Numbered from the stretch's first letter, positions 1-8,704 are shown. The stretch: DNA of 64,000 nt from Pararhizobium sp. YC-54 (GCF_025847205.1 NZ_JAOYTH010000019.1:1-64000); one strand, 5' to 3'. Translations and numbers: made by a program. The notes: a model not told the origin generated them from the sequence alone.

Positions 1-233
1 AGCTCCGCCGCATCTGCGATCTCATGAGCATGTCCACGCAAGTTTTCAATTGTGATCGGATTCTGCGTCCCGATCCGCGTTGATGAGATGCTGACGCCGT
101 CTGACGGCAACATCTTGCGCAGCTCATATTCGGTGACAACATCAGTCGAGAGAGCGATAAGTCCAATGACGACCTGTTCCGACATTCCGCTGTCAAGTTC
201 AGCCTCTACGTGTCTGATCACTGACGAGTTCAT
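1..233 (-). CDS. EutA-like Asp/Glu racemase-superfamily protein (partial)
   Basis: The first 77 codons of a minus-strand gene are present; the rest lies beyond the left window edge. The N-terminus carries VVIGLIALSTD, then a stretch ending TRIGTQNPITIENLR, which fits the maleate isomerase/arylmalonate decarboxylase branch of the Asp/Glu/hydantoin racemase superfamily. EutA of ectoine-use clusters belongs there. Its ATG overlaps the TGA of the M20 gene (ATGA at 230-233), so the two are probably translationally coupled in the transporter operon. The exact reaction of EutA-type proteins is unsettled as far as I know, and the catalytic Cys residues are not visible in this fragment. The family is fairly sure; the ectoine role is inferred from the neighbours. 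Confidence 0.7.
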   Translation of the reverse strand, partial: MNSSVIRHVEAELDSGMSEQVVIGLIALSTDVVTEYELRKMLPSDGVSISSTRIGTQNPITIENLRGHAHEIADAAE

Positions 234-1465
234 GACAATCTTCCTTCATTTGCTGACCGTTGAAGGGTCCTTACGATAGCCCAGGCGGCGCGTGCCGCGC
301 GTAGCACGTCATCATCCGATACCCCGAACTCCGCCGTATGGACGTGGGTTTTGTTTCCCAAGGCTTCGTTATGGCAGCCAAACCAGAAGTAGACCGAAGG
401 GACCTTTTCCGCGTAGAAGCCAAAATCGTCAGCTCCCGCAAGAGGTCTCGTGAGAACAAGCGAATTGGAGCCGAAGGCTTCAGCTATGGCGTTTCTCGCC
501 ACTTCACTGATGGTCGCATCGTTTACTACGGCAGGTTCCCCGGAAACCAACTTGAACTCGACCTCGCCGCGGTGCATCGTGGCGATTTGCATAGCGAGTT
601 CCTCAAGCCGCGTCCTGAGCCTATGCCTGGCTTCTGGTGATCGTGTGCGTAGCGTGCCATCGAGCACTACATGATCGCACACGATGTTGGTTGCCTCGCC
701 ACCGTGAAAGCGGCCGATGGAGATTACTGGAGCAGCGTCCGCATGGGTCTCTCGAGAAATCAACTTTTGGACTTCGGTGACGAAGGTCGCGGCGATCGCA
801 ATCGCATCTACGCCCAACTCCGGCCACGCAGCATGGCTCTTTCTGCCTTTGAAGATGACCTGGAACTCATCAGAAGACTTTGTGACCGGACCTGCCAGAA
901 CCGAGAACGTGCCGGAGGGGATCTCCGGGTTCACGTGCATACCCACAGCGCAGTCGAAGTTGTCTAGAAGACCCTGTTCAGCAACCGACCGACCACCGAG
1001 AGGCTCAGCTTCCTCGGCAGGCTGAAAAACCACGCGCACTTTGCCCGCGAAGTGCTGTCGGTGGGCCAGCGCAGCCAATACGACGCCAAGTGCGGCCGAT
1101 GCATGTGCGTCGTGGCCGCATGCATGCATCTTACCCGGCGCCCGTGACCTAAAAGGAAGGTCAGGACGCGCCTCGTTAATCGGCAGAGCGTCGATGTCGC
1201 CACGAACCACTACATTCAACGGAATTCCGTTTCCTTCACCCAATATGTCAACGAACAAACCCGTCTTGTGAAAGATACCAGGGCTCATCAGCCCTGCTTC
1301 CGCCAGACATTCTGCGATCTTCTTCTGGGTTCGATACTCCTGATTGGAGAGTTCTGGGTTTTCATGCATGTAGTGGCGCAGAGCGAGGATGCGCTCATCG
1401 CTCCCAGCCGGCAGATCAAAGTGTTCACTGCCGTTGACGCCAATTTGCTGATTCAACATGCTCAT
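230..1465 (-). CDS. M20-family amidohydrolase, probable N-acetyl-diaminobutyrate deacetylase
   Basis: A 411-aa metal-dependent amidohydrolase of the M20 peptidase family (hippurate hydrolase/IAA-amino-acid hydrolase type). Visible are the metal-binding HACGHDAH (residues 114-121), the catalytic Glu pair in QPAEE (about 148-152), the GRKSHAAWPELGVDA dimerisation-domain motif and a C-terminal GADDFGFY...HTAEF metal-site region. Full length for the family. It lies between a DoeA-like hydrolase (1-base TGATG overlap) and an EutA-like gene. In ectoine breakdown the hydrolase yields N-acetyl-2,4-diaminobutyrate, which must then be deacetylated. Usual clusters use an AstE/AspA-type DoeB/EutE for this. 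Here an M20 enzyme holds that position and is the obvious candidate. The family call is sure, the substrate inferred. Confidence 0.85.
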   Translation of the reverse strand: MSMLNQQIGVNGSEHFDLPAGSDERILALRHYMHENPELSNQEYRTQKKIAECLAEAGLMSPGIFHKTGLFVDILGEGNGIPLNVVVRGDIDALPINEARPDLPFRSRAPGKMHACGHDAHASAALGVVLAALAHRQHFAGKVRVVFQPAEEAEPLGGRSVAEQGLLDNFDCAVGMHVNPEIPSGTFSVLAGPVTKSSDEFQVIFKGRKSHAAWPELGVDAIAIAATFVTEVQKLISRETHADAAPVISIGRFHGGEATNIVCDHVVLDGTLRTRSPEARHRLRTRLEELAMQIATMHRGEVEFKLVSGEPAVVNDATISEVARNAIAEAFGSNSLVLTRPLAGADDFGFYAEKVPSVYFWFGCHNEALGNKTHVHTAEFGVSDDDVLRAARAAWAIVRTLQRSANEGRLS

Positions 1466-2646
1466 CAGTCAATCACAATCAATTCGCGCGGATAGTTAGC
1501 GAGGCACTCGGGCTGGCCTTCTGTAATCAGAATGCTCTCAGTGATCTCGATTCCCCAATCACCAAACCACAGCCCCGACATGAAGTGGAAAGTCATTCCC
1601 GGACGGAGTTCTGTGTGGTCGCCGCTTCGGAAGCTTGCGGAGTGCTCGCCCCAATCCGGCGGATAGGCAAGACCAACCGAGTAGCCACAACGGCTCGGCT
1701 TTTTAAGCCCATGACGCTCGATTGCAGCATAATAAGCATGTGCAACATCTTCGCAGGCATTTCCAGCAACGGCCACCTCAAGACCCGCAGCCATCCCTTC
1801 CAACACTGCCTTTTCCGCATCAACGAACTTCTGGTCAGGCTTGCCTAGATAAAAGGTACGCGAAAGCGGGCTGTGATAGCGTTTGTGAACACCGGCCAGC
1901 TCAAAGAAAATGCTCTCCCCCGAACGGAGTTCTCTATCAGACCAAGTGAGGTGAGGAGCTGACGCATCGATCCCTGCCCCGATCATAGGGACGGCGGCAG
2001 GATAGTCTCCCCAAAAACCGTCAATACCTTGGATCGCTGTATGATAAATTTCTGCGACAACGTCGGACTGCTTGACACCCGGTCGAAGAACCTCGGCCAC
2101 GCGCTGGTGCATCAGCGTCGCAATTTTACCCGCGCCCCGCATGTATTCAATCTCACGCGGTGACTTGACAATCCGCTGCCACTTTACCAGACGCGTACTG
2201 TCAGTGAAGATTGCATTCGGCAGCGTCGAGGCAAGCGCCTCGAAAGCCGCATGCGTGAAATAGTAATTGTCTTTCTCTATTCCGATCGTACCAGTCGACC
2301 AGCCAAGATCTTGGATCAACGCGCCGAGCGCTGTCATGGGGTGATATTGTGACGATTGTACGAAATGATCGGCGTAGGTTTTGATTCGGCTCTCGTCCAT
2401 ATAGACCGTTCGACGAGCGCCGTTGCCGTCCATTTCCCTTCCGAACCAGACTGGAGCTTCGCCCTTGCGAATGAGCACGCACTGATGCACGTAAAACGAC
2501 CAACCGTCATAGCCCGTGAGCCAAGCCATATTTGCTGGATCGGTCACGACCAAAAGGTCTATTTCCTCTCTTTCCATTGCCTGGCAGGTTGCCTTGAGGC
2601 GAGCCTCGTACTCGGATACTTCAAAGCGTAATGTCGACATAATCAT
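1465..2646 (-). CDS. doeA: Ectoine hydrolase-like M24 family protein (DoeA/EutD)
   Basis: A 393-aa creatinase/Xaa-Pro peptidase-fold (M24) protein. The segments WLTGYDGWSFYVHQC, PHLTW, FFELAGVHKRYH, PLSRTFYLGKP and AYPPDWGEHSASFR correspond, from memory, to ectoine hydrolase DoeA/EutD rather than to generic prolidases. DoeA opens the ectoine ring to N-acetyl-2,4-diaminobutyrate. The gene starts 20 bases after the stop of the second permease gene, and its stop overlaps the ATG of the M20 gene, so it shares the transporter operon. A GAGGA Shine-Dalgarno precedes two possible ATGs (2646 and 2640). Hydroxyectoine or a related cyclic amidine cannot be excluded as substrate. Confidence 0.78.
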   Translation of the reverse strand: MIMSTLRFEVSEYEARLKATCQAMEREEIDLLVVTDPANMAWLTGYDGWSFYVHQCVLIRKGEAPVWFGREMDGNGARRTVYMDESRIKTYADHFVQSSQYHPMTALGALIQDLGWSTGTIGIEKDNYYFTHAAFEALASTLPNAIFTDSTRLVKWQRIVKSPREIEYMRGAGKIATLMHQRVAEVLRPGVKQSDVVAEIYHTAIQGIDGFWGDYPAAVPMIGAGIDASAPHLTWSDRELRSGESIFFELAGVHKRYHSPLSRTFYLGKPDQKFVDAEKAVLEGMAAGLEVAVAGNACEDVAHAYYAAIERHGLKKPSRCGYSVGLAYPPDWGEHSASFRSGDHTELRPGMTFHFMSGLWFGDWGIEITESILITEGQPECLANYPRELIVID

Positions 2647-2666
2647 TTGTCCTCAATCTTTACTGC

Positions 2667-3326
2667 TCAGGCAGCACGAAGGTTTAGTTGGTTTTCCAGG
2701 AGCCGGATCACGGCTGCGGAGCACAGGCTCACAAAGAGGAAGCCTGTGGCGACGAGAGTAATTGGCTCCAGATATCGGTAGCTGAAGTTTGCTTGCGCAA
2801 GCGCCTCGCCCATGATGTCGAGTACAGTAATAGCCGACAGGATCGGGGTCTCCTTGAACATCGCAATCACATAGTTACCCAGTGGCGGGATCATTGGTGG
2901 AATTGCTTGAGGCAGTATGATTTGCGTCCAGGTCTGTCTGCCCGTCAGATTGCAAGCCCGCGCGGCTTCCCATTGCCCTTTAGGAACGTTGATCAGGCCT
3001 GCACGATAAACTTCAGAGACGTATGTCGCGTAATGGAGCCCGAGGCCAACGATGCCCGCGACCAATGGCGATAAGACAATCCCAATGTCTGGCAAGACGT
3101 AGAAGAGGAAGTAGAGCTGCACCAGCAGTGGCGTTCTTCTGATCGCTTCTGTCACCATGACTGCAATACGGCTGATCCAACGATTTGCCGACATTTTAGC
3201 AATGGCAAAGAATAGACCTACTGCCATTGCCACCACTGACGAGATCAATGTGATCTGCACCGTTACAAGAAGACCCTGTAACAACGATGGCGTTATCTCG
3301 GAGACGTAGTCCCAACTCCAGTTCAT
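2667..3326 (-). CDS. ehuD: Ectoine-type ABC transporter permease EhuD
   Basis: A 219-aa inner-membrane permease of the polar amino-acid (HisM/GlnP) family with about five hydrophobic segments. The cytoplasmic EAA loop is visible as EAARACNLTGRQTWTQIILP. The RRTPLLVQLYFLFYVLPDIG and GLGLHYATYVSEVYRAGL segments strongly resemble EhuD of rhizobial ectoine transporters. It pairs with the 222-aa permease whose stop lies 9 bases upstream. A GAGGT Shine-Dalgarno precedes the ATG. Together with EhuA, B and C it should import an ectoine-like compatible solute. The permease call is certain; the solute is inferred from similarity and context. Confidence 0.85.
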   Translation of the reverse strand: MNWSWDYVSEITPSLLQGLLVTVQITLISSVVAMAVGLFFAIAKMSANRWISRIAVMVTEAIRRTPLLVQLYFLFYVLPDIGIVLSPLVAGIVGLGLHYATYVSEVYRAGLINVPKGQWEAARACNLTGRQTWTQIILPQAIPPMIPPLGNYVIAMFKETPILSAITVLDIMGEALAQANFSYRYLEPITLVATGFLFVSLCSAAVIRLLENQLNLRAA

Positions 3327-3335
3327 GATGTAACC

Positions 3336-4004
3336 TCAGGTGCTTTCACTGGTGATACCGCGGCCGAAGCGCTTCTCAAGCCATCGTACAAAGCTCATCA
3401 TCAAAGATGCCATCGCAAGGTAGGTCACCATAATGAGCAGGAAGGGTATCGCGGTGTCGCCTGTTTGACTTCTCACCGTCTGCGCCTGAAACGTCAGTTC
3501 CGAAACCGTTATAAGAGAGGCAACGGCCGTACCCTTCATGATTTCGATTGCGAGATTGCCAAAGCTTGGCAACATCAGCACCACCGCCTGTGGGAGGATG
3601 ACCCACCAAAGCGCTTGCCACCCGGTCAGGTTTAACGCGATCGTCGCTTCCCTCTGATCACGACCAACTGCATTTATCGCCGCGCGAACGACCTCAGACC
3701 CATACGCCCCACCGTTCAACCCCAGCGCCAGTACACCGGCCTGAATCGGGGATAATGTGATCCCGATAAGGGGAAGAACGAAATAGGCTGCAAAAAGTTG
3801 TACAAATACCGACGTCCCGCGAAAGAACTCGACGTAAAAGCGCGCAACAAGACGAAGCAGATGGCTGTTGCGGGTCATGGCAACGCCCGTTACCATTGCG
3901 ATCACCAGCGCCACAGCGCAACTGAACACCGTGAGCTGTACGGTAGCCCATGCGCCCGTCAGAATGTACCAACCGTAACCTACCGAGGCTTCGAAATTTT
4001 CCAT
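3336..4004 (-). CDS. ehuC: Ectoine-type ABC transporter permease EhuC
   Basis: A 222-aa polar amino-acid-type permease with several transmembrane segments. The family region FFRGTSVFVQLFAAYFVLP and the EAA loop EATIALNLTGWQALWWVILP contact the ATPase. It forms the membrane heterodimer with the neighbouring EhuD-like permease. An AGGTGA Shine-Dalgarno precedes the ATG. It sits between the ATPase and second permease genes, the usual layout of amino-acid and ectoine importers. Its specificity cannot be read from the permease itself. Confidence 0.82.
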   Translation of the reverse strand: MENFEASVGYGWYILTGAWATVQLTVFSCAVALVIAMVTGVAMTRNSHLLRLVARFYVEFFRGTSVFVQLFAAYFVLPLIGITLSPIQAGVLALGLNGGAYGSEVVRAAINAVGRDQREATIALNLTGWQALWWVILPQAVVLMLPSFGNLAIEIMKGTAVASLITVSELTFQAQTVRSQTGDTAIPFLLIMVTYLAMASLMMSFVRWLEKRFGRGITSEST

Positions 4005-4037
4005 TTGATCACCTTTGCTCGCGTCAGATTTGCAGTA

Positions 4038-4853
4038 TCAGACGCGTTGACCTGCCGCGATGACCTTGCGGAGGAAGCTTTTCGTGCGCTCATGAAGGGG
4101 GGAGTGGAAAATTTCGCCGGGTGGTCCCTCTTCGACGATTTTCCCGCGCTCAAAGAAAAGGACGCGGTCTGCAAAATCCTTCGCAAAACCCATTTCATGG
4201 GTGACCAGTAGCATCGTCATATCGGTCTCATTGCGGAGATTCGTAATGACGTTGAGAACCTCCTCCACAAGCTCGGGGTCAAGCGCGGATGTAATCTCAT
4301 CAAGCAGCAGGATCTTGGGCTGCAACGCGAGGGCACGCGCGATCGCAACTCGTTGTTTTTGGCCGCCTGACAGCCTTGATGGGTATTCGTCTGCTTTGTC
4401 AGCAAGGCCAACTTTTTCCAGCAGCTCTAGTCCGCGCTTTTTAGCTTCTGCCTTCGACAAAAGCCCCGTTAACACGGGCGCAAGTGTCACGTTTTGAATC
4501 GCGGTCTTGTGCGGAAAAAGGTTGAAGTGTTGAAAAACCATCCCGAAGTCGCTGCGCATCTTTCGAAGATGCGCCTCGGAGGCGGGGAACTCCTTGGCGT
4601 TTTTGTACTCGTGATTCAGTGAGACGCCGTTCACGACGACGTCGCCGGCGGTGACCGATTCCAGGGTCATCAACATCCGGAGTATCGTCGTCTTTCCCGA
4701 CCCTGAAGGTCCTATCAAAGCGAGATGCTCACCTGGCTTCACCGAGAAACAGAGCTGATCCAACACCTTGATTGCACCAAAGCTCTTCTCCACATTGCGG
4801 AATTCAATTATCGGCGACTGCTCCGCCGTCTTTGGGGCGACATGTAATCCCAT
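4038..4853 (-). CDS. ehuA: Ectoine-type ABC transporter ATP-binding protein EhuA
   Basis: A polar amino-acid-type ABC ATPase of about 271 aa. Walker A is GPSGSGKTT, the Q-loop lies in FGMVFQHFNLFPH, the signature is LSGGQKQR, Walker B is ILLLDEITSALDP and the switch His is in LLVTHEMG. The ATG at 4853 is preferred over an upstream in-frame ATG at 4880 because GGAG lies about 8 bases before it. Walker B reads DEITSALD where most relatives have DEPTSALD; this occurs in a subset of the family. It drives the two adjacent permeases and is transcribed after the binding-protein gene. Confidence 0.85.
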   Translation of the reverse strand: MGLHVAPKTAEQSPIIEFRNVEKSFGAIKVLDQLCFSVKPGEHLALIGPSGSGKTTILRMLMTLESVTAGDVVVNGVSLNHEYKNAKEFPASEAHLRKMRSDFGMVFQHFNLFPHKTAIQNVTLAPVLTGLLSKAEAKKRGLELLEKVGLADKADEYPSRLSGGQKQRVAIARALALQPKILLLDEITSALDPELVEEVLNVITNLRNETDMTMLLVTHEMGFAKDFADRVLFFERGKIVEEGPPGEIFHSPLHERTKSFLRKVIAAGQRV

Positions 4854-4921
4854 CGCTCGATCTCCATTCTTGCAGAACACAGTCCGGCAGACGAGCCGCC
4901 GGACTTGAGCGCTCAGAGTGC

Positions 4922-5788
4922 TTACTTAGGGTTGCACATCTCGGCTGCCGATTTAGCACTAGCAAGGAGTGTGTAGTTGGACTGAAGACCATATTTGTTC
5001 ATGATCTTCTCAAACTCGCCGTTCTCCTTGATCTTTTTCAAACCGGCGTTGTATGCATCGCGAAGTGCGGTGTCGTCCTTATTGAAAGACGCCGCGGCAC
5101 AGTCGATCGGCGTGTTGGCGATCGGCAGAACAATTTGCAGGCTTTGATCGCCGGATTTGTTTTTCATATCAAGAACAGCCGCATCATTTAGGGCGATCGC
5201 GTCGATCCTCTTATCCTGCAACATCTTAACGGCGCTTACCGGATCGGGATAGGGAACGATGTTTTCCTTCAGCACACCAGCTGTCATCGCGTCTTTTGCC
5301 TGCAAGGTCCCGGCTCCCGCTCCCAACTTGAGACCAAGTTCCGCAAACTTTTTGTAACTATCAAATTTCCCGACCATGTCCGATCGCGTAAGAAATGCTT
5401 GCGCAGTGCAGATTTCAGGCTCTGCGAAGTTGACCTGCGTACATCTCTCTGGCCGAATGTTGAGAGAACCAGAGGAAAGCACTTTTACTCGCTTTGCCTG
5501 AACAGCTGGGATCATAGCGCCATACGGCATGATCACGCCCTTTATATTCTTCAAACCCGAAGCAGCCAGCGCGGCGCGATCAATTTCGCCACCCGCACCG
5601 CTCAAGGTGCCATCGGGCTTCAATTCGGTGTAGGGCGGCTCATTGCCAATGGCGATGGAGATTTCCTGATTGACGTCCAAATCCTCAGCCATCACAGCAG
5701 GCGCAGCCGAAATTGCCAGAACCGCGACTAGAGCTAGTTGGATGCGGGACGCACCAAAGATCGATTCACTGAGAGTCTTCGTAACCAT
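4922..5788 (-). CDS. ehuB: Ectoine-type ABC transporter substrate-binding protein EhuB
   Basis: A periplasmic solute-binding protein (SBP_bac_3 type), about 288 aa from the preferred ATG at 5788, which has an AAGGGA Shine-Dalgarno; an upstream ATG lies at 5815. A signal peptide is visible (basic start, hydrophobic ALVAVLAISAAPAVMA). IAIGNEPPYTELKPDGTLSG and IRPERCTQVNFAEP match the EhuB pattern, including paired Cys residues near RPERC and EPEIC. It is the first gene of the transporter and degradation operon, so the promoter should lie in the divergent region 5789-6088. Ectoine and hydroxyectoine are the inferred ligands. Confidence 0.8.
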   Translation of the reverse strand: MVTKTLSESIFGASRIQLALVAVLAISAAPAVMAEDLDVNQEISIAIGNEPPYTELKPDGTLSGAGGEIDRAALAASGLKNIKGVIMPYGAMIPAVQAKRVKVLSSGSLNIRPERCTQVNFAEPEICTAQAFLTRSDMVGKFDSYKKFAELGLKLGAGAGTLQAKDAMTAGVLKENIVPYPDPVSAVKMLQDKRIDAIALNDAAVLDMKNKSGDQSLQIVLPIANTPIDCAAASFNKDDTALRDAYNAGLKKIKENGEFEKIMNKYGLQSNYTLLASAKSAAEMCNPK

Positions 5789-6088
5789 CACTGTTCCCTT
5801 ATTTTGATGTTTCAAGATCGCAGCGCCGGTGATTGATCATGATTTTTCATGGCTCAATTTTCAGAGCGCTGTGGGCGCAACTCTTTCCATGCGCCTCATC
5901 TGCGGCACGGCTGTTCTCCCAACGACCGCAAGTAAACATGACAATCAGCCCACGTGGTGTCAATTGCATAAATTGTACAATGACATTAATTTTTGCTTTT
6001 GTGCTTGAGGCTTATGAGATAAAGCATTCAGGTGTGATTTGATGTACTTTCATACCTTGATGTGGGCGAACCAGGCGGGACCGCGTGG
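5789..6088. promoter_or_regulatory. Divergent control region between ehuB and the MocR gene, with palindrome ATTGTACAAT
   Basis: About 300 bases separate the divergent transporter operon and MocR regulator gene. The stretch around 5960-6000 is AT-rich and holds a perfect 10-base palindrome ATTGTACAAT (5972-5981). It overlaps two near-identical tandem 9-mers, AATTGCATA (5962-5970) and AATTGTACA (5971-5979). MocR/GabR regulators usually bind direct repeats in such divergent regions, so this is a plausible operator. I could not assign -35 and -10 boxes with confidence. Confidence 0.45.
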
Positions 6089-7468
6089 ATGACAATGTGG
6101 ACACCAACAAAAGATCGTCTAGGTCAACCTTATTTTTTGTCAATTGCAGACCAGGTCGCGCATGCCGTTTCGACTGGGCTTTTGAAGTCAGGTGAGCAAC
6201 TGCCGCCCCAAAGACAGTTGGCTTATAAGCTCGGTGTGTCGTTACCCACAGTGTCACGGGCCTATGAAGAGCTGGTCCGTCGCGGTCTTGCCTCAGGAGA
6301 AACCGGGCGCGGCACCTTCATTAGGGCTGCGAGTGCAAACCCCGAGGCTGTAACGCCGTTTATGCCAGAACGCACTCCGGGCTTGATCGATCTTTCAATC
6401 CTGAAGCCGGTCTCGGACGCCTTGCATCTTGAGAAGATGAAATCGGCTCTTGCCGTACTATCTGAAGACTTGCCCCCAAGTGCAATCTTTGGTTCTCGTC
6501 CTAGCGCGATGTTTGCGCGCCACCGGGCCATTGGAACAGAGTGGCTGAAGTTGTGCGGCGTTGACACGGACGAACGGACAGTTCATTTGACCAACGGGGG
6601 CACGCCTGCGCTTACCGTTGCTTTCATGTCAGTGTGCCAGCCTGGAATGACAATCGCAACCGAGGCCACAGGTCTCCATGTCATGTTGCCGTTGGCTTCT
6701 TATCTCGGATTGAAGGTGCGGGGCGTCGATATTGACCAGGACGGGATCGTTCCTGATGCGTTGGAACATGCCTGTCAACAGAGCGTCATCCGTGCGCTCT
6801 TCATGTTGCCGAATGCGCTTGCGCCTACCGGTTTTGTCATGAGCGATGAGCGGCGACTGGCAATTGTCGATATCGCACGCAAATACGACCTACAGATCAT
6901 TGAAGACGACGCGCTTGGGCCGCTTCTAGAGAAACGGCCAGTTACTTTCCAAGCGCTTGCTCCCGAGCGCACGATATACATTACCAGCTTCACCAAGCCT
7001 GTTATGTCGGGGCTGCGAACCGGGTACCTTGTCGCGCCGGAGCGCCTTCTTCCCGCGGTCGAAAACCGCCAAATTGTGACGACGTGGACTGCAACGCCAC
7101 TGATAGCCGAGATAGCTGCTCGCTGGGTCGAGAATGGGACTTCGCTTGAACTGACCGAGTGGCAGCGGAGCGCCTTACAACGGCGACACGAGATCGTCCG
7201 CGGAGCTCTGAAGGAAGGGTCCTTTTCTTCAAATCCCGGCAGCCTTCATTTCTGGCTGCCTTTAGGCGATCGGTTTCCGGAAGAAGAATTCGTTTCTCAT
7301 GCGCGCAAACAAGGAGTCGCGCTGGCTCGTGGCGCACTCTTCGCAATCTCGGAGGATCGAGCGGCGGTGCGCGTCTCTGTTGGCTCGTCAACCGAGGAAG
7401 AATTGAGACGAGGTTTGAGCATCATCACGAATTTACTGGAGAGTGAGCCTGAACCATTCTTGTATTAG
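6089..7468 (+). CDS. MocR/GabR-type transcriptional regulator (EnuR-like)
   Basis: A GntR-family regulator of the MocR class. An N-terminal winged helix (about residues 15-80; PQRQLAYKLGVSLPTVSRAYEEL) is fused to a PLP-dependent aminotransferase-fold domain. The PLP Lys is in SFTKPVMSGLRTGYL (about K303) and the ring-nitrogen Asp in IIEDDALG. The frame opens at a GTG (6062), but ATG 6089 or 6095 is the more natural start for the WTPTKDRLGQPYFLSIADQV N-terminus. It is divergent to the ectoine-type operon, as for EnuR, a MocR-type repressor that senses ectoine-derived diaminobutyrate adducts on PLP. That role is inferred from context. Confidence 0.85.
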   Translation: MTMWTPTKDRLGQPYFLSIADQVAHAVSTGLLKSGEQLPPQRQLAYKLGVSLPTVSRAYEELVRRGLASGETGRGTFIRAASANPEAVTPFMPERTPGLIDLSILKPVSDALHLEKMKSALAVLSEDLPPSAIFGSRPSAMFARHRAIGTEWLKLCGVDTDERTVHLTNGGTPALTVAFMSVCQPGMTIATEATGLHVMLPLASYLGLKVRGVDIDQDGIVPDALEHACQQSVIRALFMLPNALAPTGFVMSDERRLAIVDIARKYDLQIIEDDALGPLLEKRPVTFQALAPERTIYITSFTKPVMSGLRTGYLVAPERLLPAVENRQIVTTWTATPLIAEIAARWVENGTSLELTEWQRSALQRRHEIVRGALKEGSFSSNPGSLHFWLPLGDRFPEEEFVSHARKQGVALARGALFAISEDRAAVRVSVGSSTEEELRRGLSIITNLLESEPEPFLY

Positions 7469-7771
7469 GTTCTCATGATCGTCCGCATACGCAATGAAAT
7501 GGTTCCGCTTCTTGCCTTGGAAACGCGCGGTGGTGGTGAATGCAGCCTTCCAAGGGCCTTGAACGTGTCGACGCTTTTTAGAAATCTGGGACGCGGTTGT
7601 AGCCCGTATGAAGCAAAGAATGCAGAAACAGTACGTGACAAGGAATGATATTGACCGGCCAACCTGCACTTGACGCCGTAGACTTAGCGTGGGCCGGCCC
7701 ATCTGCACTTGAAACAAACCGCCATCCGAAGCGAGCAAAGGCCGCTTCCTAGCAAAACGGAACTTACGAGT
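7469..7771. other. Intergenic region between the MocR gene and the dehydrogenase gene
   Basis: No gene seen in about 300 bases. The distal part holds a pair of 19-base direct repeats (listed separately). An in-frame ATG at 7709 would extend the next gene, but 7772 fits the NAD-binding fold better. Confidence 0.5.
7655..7712. repeat. Pair of 19-base direct repeats upstream of the dehydrogenase gene
   Basis: CCGGCCAACCTGCACTTGA (7655-7673) and CCGGCCCATCTGCACTTGA (7694-7712) match at 17 of 19 positions, with 39 bases start to start. They lie 60-120 bases before the likely start of the next gene and just after the MocR gene. Paired direct repeats at such spacing are typical MocR-family operators. 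The alternative is the multiple terminal repeats of a lost IS21-family element; no istA or istB gene is present. Confidence 0.6.
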
Positions 7772-8704
7772 ATGAGCGAAATCAAAACTACCGCAGTTCT
7801 AGGGGCAGGCGTCATCGGCGCGAGTTGGGCAGCACTTTTCTTGGCCTCTGGTCGCGAAGTGTCGGTCTTTGATGTATCTCCGAACGCCGAAAAGACGGTG
7901 AGAGAATATATCGACCGGGCATGGCCGACAATGGACAAACTGGGACTCATTAATGGCGGCAGCCCCGACAAGTTGAGGTTTTTTCGATCGGCGCGCGAAG
8001 CCGTGGACGGAGCCCTCTTCATACAGGAAAATGTCCCTGAGAAGCTCAAGATCAAACATGCCCTTTACATGGATATTGAGGCAGCACTTGATCGCAATGC
8101 GGTCGTGGCGACATCTACTTCCGGCCTCACACTAAGCGAAATGCAAACAGGATGGAAAGATCCGTCGCGATTTGTGCTTGGCCATCCGTTTAATCCCCCA
8201 CACCTAATTCCACTCGTTGAAGTCATGGGTAATGATCGCACACAGGAGAACGCTGTCGAGACGGCCATGCAGTTCTACGAACTACTAGGGAAGGTGACGA
8301 TTAGGCTTAGACGAGAAGTCCCGGGCCACGTGGCCAATAGGCTCCAAGCTGCTATATGGCGAGAGGCCATACATCTAGTCAGGACGGGCGTGGCCTCCGT
8401 CGAGGATGTAGATAAGGCTGTTTGGGCGGGGCCAGGTCTGCGCTGGGCGGCGATGGGCCCTACCATGCTTTTTCATCTAGGCGGCGGCGAAGGCGGTCTC
8501 GGAACATTCTGTGAGCGCCTCGGTGAGAGCTTCAATCGTTGGTTTGATGACCTCGGTGTGCTTCACTTAGATGCAACGACATCGGAAATGCTCCTCTCCG
8601 GAGTTGAGGATGCAGCAAACGGGCACTCTACAGCGGAGTTGTCGGAGAGTCGGGATGCGATGATAGCTAGCATTCAGGCAGCTCTTTCCCCACTTCGACG
8701 ATAA
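7772..8704 (+). CDS. 3-hydroxyacyl-CoA dehydrogenase/L-carnitine dehydrogenase-family oxidoreductase
   Basis: A NAD-dependent dehydrogenase of about 310 aa. The N-terminal Rossmann fold has AVLGAGVIGASWAALFLASG with the NAD-selecting Asp in VSVFD. The middle has ATSTSGLTLSEMQ and the catalytic-region motif GHPFNPPHLIPLVEV, followed by the helical C-terminal domain (HVANRLQAAIWREAIHLV). This layout covers 3-hydroxybutyryl-CoA dehydrogenase, lambda-crystallin and L-carnitine dehydrogenase. Its length and lack of an extra domain suit a free-acid or short-chain substrate. ATG 7772 is preferred over 7709 because it directly precedes the Rossmann strand. The substrate is not determinable. Confidence 0.8.
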   Translation: MSEIKTTAVLGAGVIGASWAALFLASGREVSVFDVSPNAEKTVREYIDRAWPTMDKLGLINGGSPDKLRFFRSAREAVDGALFIQENVPEKLKIKHALYMDIEAALDRNAVVATSTSGLTLSEMQTGWKDPSRFVLGHPFNPPHLIPLVEVMGNDRTQENAVETAMQFYELLGKVTIRLRREVPGHVANRLQAAIWREAIHLVRTGVASVEDVDKAVWAGPGLRWAAMGPTMLFHLGGGEGGLGTFCERLGESFNRWFDDLGVLHLDATTSEMLLSGVEDAANGHSTAELSESRDAMIASIQAALSPLRR

